Source of the DNA: Gemmatimonadota bacterium | GTDB taxonomy: Bacteria > Gemmatimonadota > Gemmatimonadetes > Gemmatimonadales > Gemmatimonadaceae | Direction: 5' to 3' | DNA length: 64,000 nt | NCBI GenBank assembly: GCA_028287345.1 | Contig: JAQBPV010000442.1 | Coordinates: 1-64,000 of the forward strand | Shown here: piece after piece, positions 48,635-58,639 of the stretch | Layout of the letters: each line of letters starts with the position of its first letter | How positions within the stretch are numbered: the first letter of the stretch is position 1 | Translations under genes and position numbers: made by a program | Notes under the pieces: model-generated | Told to the model about the DNA's origin: nothing | Seen by the model: the letters and a program-made list of their open reading frames with translations, nothing else | Database searches by the model: none

Positions 48635-48759
48635 GGCTGAGTGCGCTTCTTTTGGCGAAGGGTGGGGGTGAGGTATTGATAACGCACAGCGGAGGCCACG
48701 TGCGCGAGGAGCATGCAAATGCTATTCTGGTGGCCACCCACCGCCCAGGAGATGATCGC

Positions 48760-49284
48760 ATGGCCATGCTCATCGCGGCGAAGAACGCGAACCTCGAATC
48801 CTTCAAGCTCACCGCGCTGCAACAGGCTGCGGACGCGGCGGAAATCGCTGCACAGGCGATGGTTGACTATCCACCAGCGCTCACGCCGGTGACGGTCGCC
48901 CAATTCCTGCTCGAGTCGAACTGGGGGCGAAGCGGTATGGGCGACGCGAACAACTACTTCGGTATAAAGGCGCGCGCTGGCGAGCCGTTCGTAATGAAGG
49001 ACACGACCGAGTTCGTGAGCGGGAAACCGGTGAAGGTGCAACAGCCCTTCCGCCGCTACGAGTCGATGGCGGACTGCTTTGCCGATCATGCACGGCTGAT
49101 CTGCAACCGCATGAGCAACGGCAAGAAGATCTACGCCAAGGCACTCTCGAATCCGAACGATCCCGTCGCCTTCGCGAATGCGCTCACCGGCATATACGCG
49201 ACGGACCCGCAATACGGAAGCAAGCTTGTCGCGATCATGAAGGATCGCGGCCTGCTGGAGACGTTCGGCTTCACGATTTCGTAG
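48760..49284 (+). CDS. Glucosaminidase-domain protein (FlgJ/endo-beta-N-acetylglucosaminidase-like)
   Basis: VTVAQFLLESNWGRSGMGDANNYFGIKAR, PFRRYESMADCFADHARLI, ANALTGIYATDPQYGSKLVAIMKDRGL. Start uncertain (ORF extends to 48652). Confidence 0.82.
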   Translation: MAMLIAAKNANLESFKLTALQQAADAAEIAAQAMVDYPPALTPVTVAQFLLESNWGRSGMGDANNYFGIKARAGEPFVMKDTTEFVSGKPVKVQQPFRRYESMADCFADHARLICNRMSNGKKIYAKALSNPNDPVAFANALTGIYATDPQYGSKLVAIMKDRGLLETFGFTIS

Positions 49285-49296
49285 CGTTACTCTTTC

Positions 49297-49316
49297 GCGA
49301 GGCTCCGCCGCCTCGC
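49297..49316. terminator. Short GC hairpin between convergent genes
   Basis: GCGAGGC-TCCGCC-GCCTCGC between convergent stops; no T-tract. Confidence 0.35.
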
Positions 49317-50660
49317 CTAGATCACCGCCGCCAACGCGAGCGTCAAGAGCAAGGCAACGACAGAGATCAACGTCTCGGCCACTGTCCATGTCTTGAAAGT
49401 CTGCGTCACCGTCAGGCCGAAGTACTGCTGCACCAACCAGAAGCCCCCGTCGTTGACGTGCGAGAGCGTCAGCGATCCGGCACCCGTCGCAAGGACCATC
49501 AGCTCCGGCGACACCCCGGTACTCGCTGTCGCGAGCGGGGCCACGATTCCGCACGCCGTCGTCATCGCCACTGTCGCCGACCCCGTGGCGACACGGATCA
49601 GCGCCGCCACCAACCACCCCAGCACGAGGGGTGACATGTTCACGTTTTTCGAGACACCGATGACGGCGGACGCGATTCCACTGTCCATCAGGATGCGGCC
49701 GAAGCCAGCGCCCGCACCTACGACGAGTGTCACCAGTGCAATGGGCGCCACCGAGTCACTGGTGAACTTCAGGATGTCCTCGCGATTGAATCCGCAGGCG
49801 CGTCCCAGCGTGTAGAAGCTCAGCAGCAGTGAGAGAAGCAACGCGACCACCGGATTGCCAGCCAACCGAAGCGCGTCATTCCCGAACGTCCCCGCCGGCG
49901 CGAGTTGGTCGGCCCAGTTCCCGACGAGGATCAAGACCACGGGAAGAAGAATCGTGAAGAGCGTGATCCCGAATCCGGGAAGCGCTTGCCGACGCGGTGC
50001 GTCGGTGAGCGCGTTCATCAACGCCGTGTTCGGCGTAGGAATCACATAGCGCGACACGAGCTTCGCGAAGATGGGTCCCGAGAGCGCCGCCGTCGGGATG
50101 CCCACCGCCAGGCCGTAGAGCATCGTACGCCCGATATCCGCGTTGTACGCTGTCACGGCGAACAGCGCCGCCGGATGCGGTGGGAAGAGCCCGTGCACCA
50201 CACTCAGTCCCGCAGCCATCGGAATTCCAACGAGCACCATCGACGCGCCCGTGCGTTTCGCGATGGTGAACGCGATGGGCACGAGCAACACGAAGCCGAC
50301 GTCCCAGAAGACTGGAAGCCCGACGATGAACGCGACGCAGCCCATGGCCCAGTGGACGTTGCGCGGCCCGAACAGGCGAATCATCGTCTGTGCGATGGTA
50401 TCCGCGCCGCCCGACTCCGCGAGCATCTTGCCGAGCATCGCGCCGAGCGCGATGACCATCGCCACGTGTCCGAGTGCGTTGCCGACACCGGTCTCGAACG
50501 ACTTCACGATGGTGTTCATCGGCATGCCGACGGCGATGCCGAGCGTGAGTGAGACGATGACGAGCGTGACGAACGGATTGAGCCTGAACTTCGCGATCAG
50601 GATGACGAGCAGGACGATCGCCGCCGCGGCGTAGATCAGGAGAAGATTGCCTTGAATCAT
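49317..50660 (-). CDS. GntP family permease
   Basis: ALGAMLGKMLAESGGADTIAQTMI, GLPVFWDVGFVLLVPIAFTIAKRTG, HGLFPPHPAALFAVTAYNADIG, SHVNDGGFWLVQQYFGLTVTQTFKTW. Confidence 0.92.
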   Translation of the reverse strand: MIQGNLLLIYAAAAIVLLVILIAKFRLNPFVTLVIVSLTLGIAVGMPMNTIVKSFETGVGNALGHVAMVIALGAMLGKMLAESGGADTIAQTMIRLFGPRNVHWAMGCVAFIVGLPVFWDVGFVLLVPIAFTIAKRTGASMVLVGIPMAAGLSVVHGLFPPHPAALFAVTAYNADIGRTMLYGLAVGIPTAALSGPIFAKLVSRYVIPTPNTALMNALTDAPRRQALPGFGITLFTILLPVVLILVGNWADQLAPAGTFGNDALRLAGNPVVALLLSLLLSFYTLGRACGFNREDILKFTSDSVAPIALVTLVVGAGAGFGRILMDSGIASAVIGVSKNVNMSPLVLGWLVAALIRVATGSATVAMTTACGIVAPLATASTGVSPELMVLATGAGSLTLSHVNDGGFWLVQQYFGLTVTQTFKTWTVAETLISVVALLLTLALAAVI

Positions 50661-50731
50661 GGGCGCAACTCTGCACCAAAGCCGGGCGCATGGATAGACC
50701 TCGCCCTTCCGCGCCGCTACGTTGGACCGCC

Positions 50732-52177
50732 ATGAATCGGTGCGACACGCTCATCGCCAACGCGCAGGTGGTCGACGGAACGGGGGAACCGGCGCGGCGC
50801 GCCGACGTTGCCGTCCGCGACGGCCGGATCGTCGCGATCGGGAGTCTGCGAGACTGGACGTCAGCCGAAGTCGTCGACGCAGGGGACAAGGTGTTGAGCG
50901 CCGGATTCATCGACGTCCACACACACGATGACATCTCCGTCATTCGCACTCCGGAGATGTGGCCCAAGCTGTCGCAGGGTGTCACCACGGTGATCGTCGG
51001 CAACTGCGGTATCAGCGCGGCACCTGTGCGGCTGCGCGGCGAGGTGCCCGATCCCATGAACCTGCTCGGACGCAGGGAGGATTTCAGCTATCCGACATTT
51101 GCGGCCTACCGCGACGCAGTCGAACGTGCATCGCCAGCCGTGAACGTCGCGGCCCTCGTGGGACACACGGCGCTCAGAAGCAATCACATGAATAGCTTCG
51201 ATCGTGCGGCGACATCACGTGAGATCGAGGCGATGCGCGCAGAATTGTCCGAGTCGTTGGCGGCGGGCGCGCTGGGCCTGAGCACCGGGCTCGCCTACGC
51301 CAACGCGTTCTCCGCCCCGACCGAGGAGGTCGTGGCCCTCGCCGAGCCACTGCATTCGGCAGGCGCGCTGTACGCAACTCACATGCGGACCGAGCACGTC
51401 GCAATTCGCTCGGCCATCGACGAAGCCGTGCGCGTAGGACACGAGGCCCGTGTGCCCGTGGCGATCTCGCACCTCAAGTGCGCGGGCCGCGAGAACTGGG
51501 GGCGCAGTGCGGAGGTGCTCGCCGCGCTCGACGACGCGCGCGCGTCGTCGGCAATCGGGTGGGATTGCTATCCGTACTCGGCCAGCTCATCTACGCTCGA
51601 TCTCGGCCAGGTGAACGAGAGCATCGAGATCATCATCACGTGGTCGGACCCGCATCCAGAAGTCGCAGGCAGTTCGCTCGCTGCAATCGCCAGGGAATGG
51701 AACGCGACGCTCATCGACACCGCTCGGCGGCTGCAGCCCGCCGGCGCGATCTACCACTCGATGTCCGAGCAGGACATGACGCGCATTCTGCGACATCCCA
51801 CCACGGTGATCGGTTCGGACGGACTGCCGAACGATCCGCGTCCGCATCCTCGGCTCTGGGGTGCGTTTCCGCGTGTATTGGGACGCTATTGCCGCGATGA
51901 GAAGTTGTTTCCACTCACCGAAGCGGTGCACAAGATGACGGGGTTGTCGGCGCGGCGCTTCGGCCTTGTCGAGCGCGGCGAGATCCGCGAAGGGTTCTGG
52001 GCGGATCTCGTGTTGTTCGACGCTGCGACGATTCGCGACGTTGCAACGTACGCCGACCCGATGCGCGCGGCAGAGGGCATCGCGGCCGTCTGGGTCAACG
52101 GCGTATGTGCGAGTCGCGATCAGGTGCCGACGGGGGATCGTGCGGGTCGGTTCCTGCCGCGGCGACACGTTGGCTAG
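50732..52177 (+). CDS. N-acyl-D-amino-acid deacylase (D-aminoacylase) family amidohydrolase
   Basis: VLSAGFIDVHTHDDISV, LSQGVTTVIVGNCGISAAPV, AGALGLSTGLAYANAFSAPTEEV, YATHMRTE, IGSDGLPNDPRPHPRLWGAFPRVLGRY. Confidence 0.93.
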   Translation: MNRCDTLIANAQVVDGTGEPARRADVAVRDGRIVAIGSLRDWTSAEVVDAGDKVLSAGFIDVHTHDDISVIRTPEMWPKLSQGVTTVIVGNCGISAAPVRLRGEVPDPMNLLGRREDFSYPTFAAYRDAVERASPAVNVAALVGHTALRSNHMNSFDRAATSREIEAMRAELSESLAAGALGLSTGLAYANAFSAPTEEVVALAEPLHSAGALYATHMRTEHVAIRSAIDEAVRVGHEARVPVAISHLKCAGRENWGRSAEVLAALDDARASSAIGWDCYPYSASSSTLDLGQVNESIEIIITWSDPHPEVAGSSLAAIAREWNATLIDTARRLQPAGAIYHSMSEQDMTRILRHPTTVIGSDGLPNDPRPHPRLWGAFPRVLGRYCRDEKLFPLTEAVHKMTGLSARRFGLVERGEIREGFWADLVLFDAATIRDVATYADPMRAAEGIAAVWVNGVCASRDQVPTGDRAGRFLPRRHVG

Positions 52178-52283
52178 GTTCGCCGATCTGCGCGCCGGGC
52201 GCCGCGCGCTGGCCGAGTCGTTGGCGCACTACCGCGGCGATGCGAGTGCGTTGGTGTTGGGCGTCGCGCTGCACTACAACTAG
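52170..52283 (+). pseudogene. Truncated N-terminal remnant of a phosphoribosyltransferase-like gene
   Basis: Frame reads LARFADLRAGRRALAESLAHYRGDASALVLGVALHYN-stop, resembling F-x-DR-x-AGR-x-LAE-x-L-x-HYRG...VLGLPRGGVPVA N-termini of PRTase-family proteins but ending abruptly. Confidence 0.5.
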
Positions 52284-52325
52284 TCTCGGTGACACGCCAA
52301 GGCAAATGGGCACGCCACCGAGACT
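52282..52325. terminator. 10-bp perfect inverted repeat between convergent genes; possible terminator
   Basis: AGTCTCGGTG (52282-52291) / CACCGAGACT (52316-52325), 24-nt loop; no clear T-tract. Confidence 0.4.
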
Positions 52326-52349
52326 CGAGCTAGGCGCTGGAGCGGGCAA

Positions 52350-53732
52350 TCAGCCACCAAGTATCGCCATTCCCGCTTGCAGGTCGCCGGCGTAGTACGA
52401 CATGGCCGCGCGCTGGAACGCGACTGTGTATCGCGCGGTGACGACGGCGCTGGCCGCCTGCAGCTGTGCGGCACGGGCCTGCGTGAGCTCGAGCAACGTC
52501 GACGATCCGAGCTCGTAGCGCTTCTGCGTCGTCGTCACAGCGAGATCGGCCGCCTTCTGCTGCGCCTGCGTGGCGACGAGTTGCTGGCGCGCCGTCTCGT
52601 AATCGAGATACGCACGTCGCACCTCGAGGCCGACAGCCTGTCGCTGATTCTCCAGCGCGAGGCGAGCGTTGTCCTCCTGGAGACGGGCCTGCTGCGTCGC
52701 GATGCTTGTGGCGCCGCGATCGAACAGCGGGAACGACACACCGATGCCGACGGAGCCGCCGCGACGCTGGTTGAGCTGATCGACCAGTCCGAGGTCGGTG
52801 GCGGAGCTGAACGCCGTGTTGTAGCCGACGCTGAGCGAGACGGTCGGCAGTTTCGCGCCGGACGCACCCTTCACCGTCTGCGCTGACGCACTGACCCGCG
52901 ACTGTTCGGCCGCAAGGTCGCTGCGTCGTGCAAAGGCGCGCTCGAGCAGGCTGTCGAGGTGGATGGTTGTTGTCGTCGGATCCGTTGCGACGGCCGGCGT
53001 CGCGAATTGATAGTTGCTGCGTGGATCGAGTTGCAGCGTCTGCATGAGTCCGATCTTTCCGAGCTCCACATCACGCTGCGCCGCCACCACGGTGGACCGT
53101 GCGCTCGCCGTCGCGGCCTGCTGCTGATAGAGGTCGCTGATTGCACGCGTGCCAGCCTGGACGAACTTGTTGATCTGCGCCTCCTGCGCCTCGAGCGCAA
53201 CGAGGTTCTCGCGTTGGATGCGCAACTGCTCCTGCGCCTTCACGAGCGTGAGAAAGTCGGACGCCACGGTGAACACCGTCGTCTGCCGGGCGCGCGCGAG
53301 CTCATTCGAACTTGCCGTCTGGTCGAGTTGCGCCGCGCGGAGGGCGGTGACGTTTCGCATTCCGTCGAACAGCGTCACCGACGACGACACGCCCGTGTTC
53401 AGCGTGGACGTCGTCTGCGTGACGATGGTGCCTTCGGACTGGTTGAAGGTGCGACCGAGCGTCTGCGCCGTGTTCGTCGACAGCGAGAGCGTCGGCAGGA
53501 ATGCCTGCTTTCGCGATGATACGACGGTTGCACTGAGCGTCGACGCGTTCTCCGACTGTCTGAGCACCGCGTTCTGTCGCAGTGCGATGCTCATCGCTTC
53601 GTCGAAGGTGATGGTGTCGGACGTCGGCGAGGTCGCCGCGACCTGGGCCTCTGCACTGGACGACAGGAGACCGATGCTTCCGAGCGTCGCGATACCGATC
53701 GCGACGATGCGCGAATATTTGAAGAACTTCAT
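52350..53732 (-). CDS. TolC family outer membrane efflux protein
   Basis: Signal peptide; ITFDEAMSIALRQNAVLRQSENA, GVSFPLFDRGATSIATQQARLQEDNARLALENQRQAVGLEVRRAYLDYETARQQL. Confidence 0.92.
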   Translation of the reverse strand: MKFFKYSRIVAIGIATLGSIGLLSSSAEAQVAATSPTSDTITFDEAMSIALRQNAVLRQSENASTLSATVVSSRKQAFLPTLSLSTNTAQTLGRTFNQSEGTIVTQTTSTLNTGVSSSVTLFDGMRNVTALRAAQLDQTASSNELARARQTTVFTVASDFLTLVKAQEQLRIQRENLVALEAQEAQINKFVQAGTRAISDLYQQQAATASARSTVVAAQRDVELGKIGLMQTLQLDPRSNYQFATPAVATDPTTTTIHLDSLLERAFARRSDLAAEQSRVSASAQTVKGASGAKLPTVSLSVGYNTAFSSATDLGLVDQLNQRRGGSVGIGVSFPLFDRGATSIATQQARLQEDNARLALENQRQAVGLEVRRAYLDYETARQQLVATQAQQKAADLAVTTTQKRYELGSSTLLELTQARAAQLQAASAVVTARYTVAFQRAAMSYYAGDLQAGMAILGG

Positions 53733-53763
53733 GGTGGGTGACCTCTATGGTGACGGCAGCGCG

Positions 53764-54981
53764 TTACTCGAAGCGCAGCGCTTGAATGGGATCGAGCGAC
53801 GCGGCCTTGCGCGCCGGGTAGTAGCCGAAGAAGATGCCAACCGCCGCCGAGAATCCGACCGCGAGCAACACGGCCGACGCCGGTGTGGTGACGCGCCAGC
53901 CGGTGAAGTGGCCGACGAGTGCTGCTCCGCCGGTTCCCGCGGCGAGCCCCACGATGCCGCCGAGCAGGCACATCACGATGCTCTCGACGAGGAACTGCGT
54001 GAGCACGTCGCCGCCGCGCGCGCCGATGGCCATGCGGATACCGATCTCACGCGTCCGCTCCGTCACCGACACGAGCATGATGTTCATGATGCCGATGCCG
54101 CCGACGATGAGCGACACCGAGGCGATCGCGGCCAGCAGGGACGTCATCACGGAGCTGGTGCTCGTTGCCGCCTGCGCGATGGTGGTCTGATCGCGGACGG
54201 TGAAGTCATCGGGTCCGCCGGGATTGATGCCGTGCGCATCGCGCATGATGTCGCGAATTTCGTTCTGCGCTTCGGCAAGCACCTTCGGATCCGACGCGCT
54301 AGCGAGGATCTGCCCGAGGAAGCTGAAACCGTTCAGCCGCGACTGCGCCGTGGTGTATGGCACGAGCACGACGTCGTCCTGGTCCGAGCCGTTGGCCGTC
54401 TGGCCCTTGCTCGCCAGTACGCCCACCACGGTGAACGGCGAGCGGCCAAGCCGAATCTCGCTGCCCACGGGATCGATGTCGGGAAACAGGTTCTTCGCCA
54501 CCGTGGCGCCGAGGACGACGACTGTCCGCTTGGAACGCACGTCGTCGTCGCTGAACAGCGAGCCGCTCGTCACGCCCCAGTTGCGAATCGTCAGGTAGTC
54601 CGTCGCCACGCCATTCACTTCAGCGCGCCAGTTCTTCCCTGCACCGACGATCTGCGTGCGTGTCACGATCACCGGCGACACGGCAGCGAGCATCGTCGCC
54701 TGGCTCTTGATCTTGTCCACGTCCGCGACGGTCAGGCGGTTGAACGACTGCGCACCCTGGCTCGCGCCGCCCGCGTTCGTCGTACCGGCGGTGATGACGA
54801 TGAGGTTGGTGCCGAGGTTTTCGATCTGCTGCTTGATCTGCGACTGCGCGCCATTGCCGATGGCGACCATCACGATCACCGCACCCACGCCGATCACGAT
54901 GCCGAGCATCGTGAGCAACGTGCGCATCTTGTTCTTCAGGATGCTCTGCAGCGACATCTTGAGCAGGATTCTGTTCTTCAT
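53764..54981 (-). CDS. ABC transporter permease, MacB-type
   Basis: [98 protein letters not shown]. Confidence 0.95.
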   Translation of the reverse strand: MKNRILLKMSLQSILKNKMRTLLTMLGIVIGVGAVIVMVAIGNGAQSQIKQQIENLGTNLIVITAGTTNAGGASQGAQSFNRLTVADVDKIKSQATMLAAVSPVIVTRTQIVGAGKNWRAEVNGVATDYLTIRNWGVTSGSLFSDDDVRSKRTVVVLGATVAKNLFPDIDPVGSEIRLGRSPFTVVGVLASKGQTANGSDQDDVVLVPYTTAQSRLNGFSFLGQILASASDPKVLAEAQNEIRDIMRDAHGINPGGPDDFTVRDQTTIAQAATSTSSVMTSLLAAIASVSLIVGGIGIMNIMLVSVTERTREIGIRMAIGARGGDVLTQFLVESIVMCLLGGIVGLAAGTGGAALVGHFTGWRVTTPASAVLLAVGFSAAVGIFFGYYPARKAASLDPIQALRFE

Positions 54982-55763
54982 GCTGCCTCCTCCACCACAT
55001 CGAACGGATCGCTCTCGATGTTGGTGAGATCGTCGGCGGCAATGCGCCGTCCAACGACAGGGTGGTCGCGAATGATGTGGCCATCGCGGACTTCCACGAT
55101 GCGCTTCGCGTACTGCGCGATGTCCGGCTCGTGCGTGACGATAAGGATGGTGATGCCCTGATCGTTGAGCTCCTGAAACAGGGCCATCACTTCGATCGAT
55201 GTGCGCGAGTCGAGATTGCCCGTGGGCTCGTCGGCGAGCAGCAGCGTCGGCTGCGTCACCATGGCCCGCGCAATCGCGACGCGCTGCTGCTGTCCACCCG
55301 AAAGCTCGCCCGACTGGTGATCGAGCCGGTCGCCGAGGCCGACCTTCGCCAGCGCCTCTTCGGCGCGACGCCGAGAGTCGGTGCCGCTCGTGCCGCGGCG
55401 ATAGAGCAGCGGCAGCTCGACGTTGTCCACCGCACTCGTGCGCGGCAGCAGGTTGAAACCCTGGAAGATGAAGCCGAGCTTCTCGTTGCGGAGATCGGCG
55501 AGATCGTTCTTGCTCAAACCGTTCACCTGCTTGCCGTCGAGCGTGTAGTTGCCCGCCGTCGGGATGTCGAGGCAGCCGAGGATGTTCATCAGTGTGGACT
55601 TACCCGATCCCGAGGTGCCCATGACGGCGAGCATCTCTCCGCGCTCGACGCTCAGGTCGACGCCGCGCAGCGCGAACACTTCGTTCGTCCCCATGCGGTA
55701 GACCTTCTTGACGCCGGCGAGGCGAATGACTGGAGAGCTCATGGTATGATTGGATTTGGTCAT
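54978..55763 (-). CDS. ABC transporter ATP-binding protein, MacB/LolD-type
   Basis: [19 protein letters not shown] (Walker A), [15 protein letters not shown] (signature), [12 protein letters not shown] (Walker B). Confidence 0.96.
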   Translation of the reverse strand: MTKSNHTMSSPVIRLAGVKKVYRMGTNEVFALRGVDLSVERGEMLAVMGTSGSGKSTLMNILGCLDIPTAGNYTLDGKQVNGLSKNDLADLRNEKLGFIFQGFNLLPRTSAVDNVELPLLYRRGTSGTDSRRRAEEALAKVGLGDRLDHQSGELSGGQQQRVAIARAMVTQPTLLLADEPTGNLDSRTSIEVMALFQELNDQGITILIVTHEPDIAQYAKRIVEVRDGHIIRDHPVVGRRIAADDLTNIESDPFDVVEEAA

Positions 55764-55777
55764 GTCATCGTCTCCGA

Positions 55778-57040
55778 TCAGAAGGGACCCGGAGGACCAC
55801 CGCGACCACCCGTGGTGGCCGGCTGCAGCGGATTCTTGGTCGCCGCGGTTGCGCCAGGCGCAGCGGCGCCCGCCTGCTGCGTTCCGAGCACGATCGCCGC
55901 GCCCGCGTTGAGATCCTTGCTGTCGATCTGGGTGCGCGAGCCGTCGGTGAGTCCGGTCCGGACGGTGTGCTTCTGCAATACGCCGTTGGCGTCGACGGTC
56001 CAGATGCTTCCGCGTGTTGCGCCTGCACCTGCGGGGCGCGTTCCGGCGGGACGTGCGCCAGCAGGACGTCCGGCGCCAGTTGGGCGCGCCTTCGCGGCCG
56101 CACTATCAACCGGTACCGCGCCGGCCGGTGGCGTAAAGCGCAACGCCGTGGTGGGAACGGTGAGCACGCTGTCAGCGCTGCCGGTGACGAACTTCGCTGT
56201 CGCCGTCATGCCAGGGAGCAGCTTGCCATCCTGATTCTGCACCGAGATGATCGCCGTGTAGCTCACGACGTTGTTGACCGTCGTGGAGTTGAGGCGCACC
56301 TGCTTCACCTTGCCCGTGAACTGGCGATCCTTATATGACTGCACCGAGAACGAGACGTCCTGATCAGGCGTGATGAGCCCGATGTCGCTCTCGTCCACGT
56401 TCGCGAGGATCTGCATCTGCGAGAGGTCGTTGGCGATGACGAACAGCTTCGGCGCCGAGAGACTCGCGGCGACGGTCTGCCCCACGTCCATCGCGCGCTC
56501 GACAACGACACCGTCGATGGGCGAGTAGATGTTCGTATACGAGAGATTCTGCCGCGCCTTCTGCAGGCTGATGTCGGCCGACGTGTAGTTCGCCTTCGCG
56601 ATAGCGTACGTCGACACCGAGGCGTTGAACTCGACGTCGGTGACGATCTTTTGGTCGTGCAGCGTCTTGTTGCGCTCGTACTCGAGCTTGGCCTGCGTCA
56701 ACGGAGCCTGTGCGCGCGCGACACCGGCCTGTGCATCCTGCACGGCCTGCTGCTGCAGCGTGGGGTCGATGCGCGCGATGAGCTGGCCCTTCTTGACATG
56801 GTCGTTGAAGTCGACGTTGATCGCCGAGATCTGCCCGGAGACCTGCGTGCCGACTTCGACGGTGCGCACGGCGCCGAGAGTACCGGTGGCCGACACGGTC
56901 GCGCGAATGTTGCCGCGCTCGACGCTACCAAGGCGGTATTGCGGTGTACTGCTGGCGTCGGCCCGCTGGTGCACCCACAGCGCCGCGCCGAGTGAAGTCG
57001 CCGTGAGTACGGCGGCGATGATGCGTGTCTTGTTGGTCAT
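55778..57040 (-). CDS. Membrane fusion protein (MacA/HlyD-like periplasmic adaptor)
   Basis: VSATGTLGAVRTVEVGTQVSGQISAINVDFNDHVKKGQLIARIDP; IYSPIDGVVVERAMDVGQTVAASLSAPKLFVIANDLSQMQILANVDESDIG. Confidence 0.94.
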   Translation of the reverse strand: MTNKTRIIAAVLTATSLGAALWVHQRADASSTPQYRLGSVERGNIRATVSATGTLGAVRTVEVGTQVSGQISAINVDFNDHVKKGQLIARIDPTLQQQAVQDAQAGVARAQAPLTQAKLEYERNKTLHDQKIVTDVEFNASVSTYAIAKANYTSADISLQKARQNLSYTNIYSPIDGVVVERAMDVGQTVAASLSAPKLFVIANDLSQMQILANVDESDIGLITPDQDVSFSVQSYKDRQFTGKVKQVRLNSTTVNNVVSYTAIISVQNQDGKLLPGMTATAKFVTGSADSVLTVPTTALRFTPPAGAVPVDSAAAKARPTGAGRPAGARPAGTRPAGAGATRGSIWTVDANGVLQKHTVRTGLTDGSRTQIDSKDLNAGAAIVLGTQQAGAAAPGATAATKNPLQPATTGGRGGPPGPF

Positions 57041-57129
57041 GATGTCCTCGAAGGCGGGCAGTGGGTAAGCGTGTTTCGCTCATGCACGATACCCGCATCG
57101 ATTGTCGCTGTGGTGCGCCCTGTTCCGAG

Positions 57130-57155
57130 ACGCCGTTGCATGTCATGAACGGCGT
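57130..57155. promoter_or_regulatory. Dyad-symmetric site ACGCCGTT-gCATGtCATG-AACGGCGT upstream of the macA-like gene
   Basis: Perfect 8-bp outer arms 57130-57137/57148-57155, with internal CATG/CATG symmetry; about 90-115 bp upstream of the start at 57040. Confidence 0.55.
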
Positions 57156-57173
57156 TCTGTGTGGCATGAGCGG

Positions 57174-57373
57174 AACTGCCACAGCTCACACGGATGAACA
57201 GACGCGGATGACTGCCGGATTTTCACGGATCAAACAGCACCTTCCTTGTTTCGTAGTATCCGTGAACATCCAGGTGCTTTCCGTGTCGGTTATCCGTGTA
57301 GGCAGTTGTGTTTTGCAGTATCCGTGAAAATCCGGCAGTACTCCGTGTCGGTTATCCGCGTCAGGCAGTTGTG
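57174..57373. repeat. About 198-bp palindromic intergenic repeat, copy B, with tandemly duplicated right arm
   Basis: ACTGCCGGATTTTCACGGAT (57211-57230) is the exact reverse complement of 57320-57339; right-arm copies 57249-57310 and 57311-57373 are near-identical; shared 25-mer GCAGTATCCGTGAAAATCCGGCAGT with copy A. Confidence 0.82.
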
Positions 57374-57481
57374 CGTTTCCGCTTTCACTCGAACCATCCC
57401 GAGGCGGCTCATGACACCCTCACCACGGTTCGTGCCTCCACACCTACCGCCCAAGAGCACCATCCGCGTAAATCTCCTTCC

Positions 57482-58639
57482 ATGGAAGCACACGCCAACG
57501 ACCAGGACCTCCCGCTCACGCGACGCGAGATCGCGACGATCATCGCGTTCTGGACCGCGTTCGCGATGCTGCAATTCGCGAACAGGCTGTTCGACGCGAT
57601 GTCCCGCCCTGGCCCGACGAACTTCCAGAGCGGATGGCTCACCATCCCGCTCGTCGATTCCATCTCCTGGGCGCTGCTCACCGCCCCGCTCTTCTGGCTC
57701 GCGTCGCGCTACTCCACGGATCGCGTGTCACGCCGCCAGCAGTTCCTGGTATTCGGTGCCGTCGGTCTCGTCGTCGTTCTTCTCGTCGGAGTGCTGGGCA
57801 CCGAGGCGCGCTCCATCCTCGGCTCGGCACCTCCGGGTGGAGGTGGCGGGGGCGGCCGAGGAGGACGTGGAAATCGCCCGCCTCCCTTCTGGTTCGGCAT
57901 CCTCAACGCGCTCGTCATCTATTTCGGTGTGATCGCGGCCGGCATCGCGCGAGCATACTCGGTGCGCTATCGCGCGCGTCGCGAGCAGACGGTCAAGCTC
58001 GAGCGACAGCTCGCCGAGGCACGCCTCGATGCGCTGCGTCGCCAGCTCGATCCGCACTTTCTCTTCAACACGCTCAACGTGATCTCGTCGCTCGTCGAGC
58101 GCGATCCACGTGGCGTGCGACGGATGATCTCGCGGCTCGGTGGCCTGCTGCGATTCAGTATCGAGGGAGCGCAGGCACCGGAGATACCTCTGCGGCAGGA
58201 GCTCAAGCTGCTCGAGCAATACCTCGACATCATGCAAGTGCGCTTTCAGGGACGTCTCGAGACGGTCGTGGAGGCGGATCCGCGCACGCTCGGCGCGCTC
58301 GTTCCTACGCTCATCCTGCAGCCGCTCGTGGAGAACGCGATCAAGCACGGCATCGAGCGACAGCGTGAGGGTGGTCGTATTCGCATCGAGACGCTGCTGC
58401 GCGATGACGTACTGGTGCTTCGCGTCACCGACAACGGAGCCGGGCTCACGCCGTCTGCGAGCAACGGGAGCGACACGACGGGCACCGGCGTCGGGCTGCG
58501 CAATACGCGCGCACGACTGGCGGAGCTCTATGGAACGAAGCAGAGTTTCTCGCTGTCCGCCGCGCCGGAAGGTGGCGCAGTGGCCGAGGTGTCGCTTCCG
58601 CTGCATTCCACGGAGCCGTTGGAGGTCGCGCATGGCTGA
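57482..58639 (+). CDS. LytS-type sensor histidine kinase (His_kinase/HATPase)
   Basis: ARLDALRRQLDPHFLFNTLNVISSLVERDP, LKLLEQYLDIMQVRFQGRL, PTLILQPLVENAIKHGIE, GTGVGLRNTRARLAELYG. Start moved to ATG at 57482. Confidence 0.94.
   Translation: MEAHANDQDLPLTRREIATIIAFWTAFAMLQFANRLFDAMSRPGPTNFQSGWLTIPLVDSISWALLTAPLFWLASRYSTDRVSRRQQFLVFGAVGLVVVLLVGVLGTEARSILGSAPPGGGGGGGRGGRGNRPPPFWFGILNALVIYFGVIAAGIARAYSVRYRARREQTVKLERQLAEARLDALRRQLDPHFLFNTLNVISSLVERDPRGVRRMISRLGGLLRFSIEGAQAPEIPLRQELKLLEQYLDIMQVRFQGRLETVVEADPRTLGALVPTLILQPLVENAIKHGIERQREGGRIRIETLLRDDVLVLRVTDNGAGLTPSASNGSDTTGTGVGLRNTRARLAELYGTKQSFSLSAAPEGGAVAEVSLPLHSTEPLEVAHG

Noticed and set aside
57308-57481. N-terminal extension of the LytS-like ORF
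   Set aside because: Lies across repeat copy B; residues (MFCSIRENPAVLRVGYPRQ...) come from the repeat. Start at 57482 preferred.
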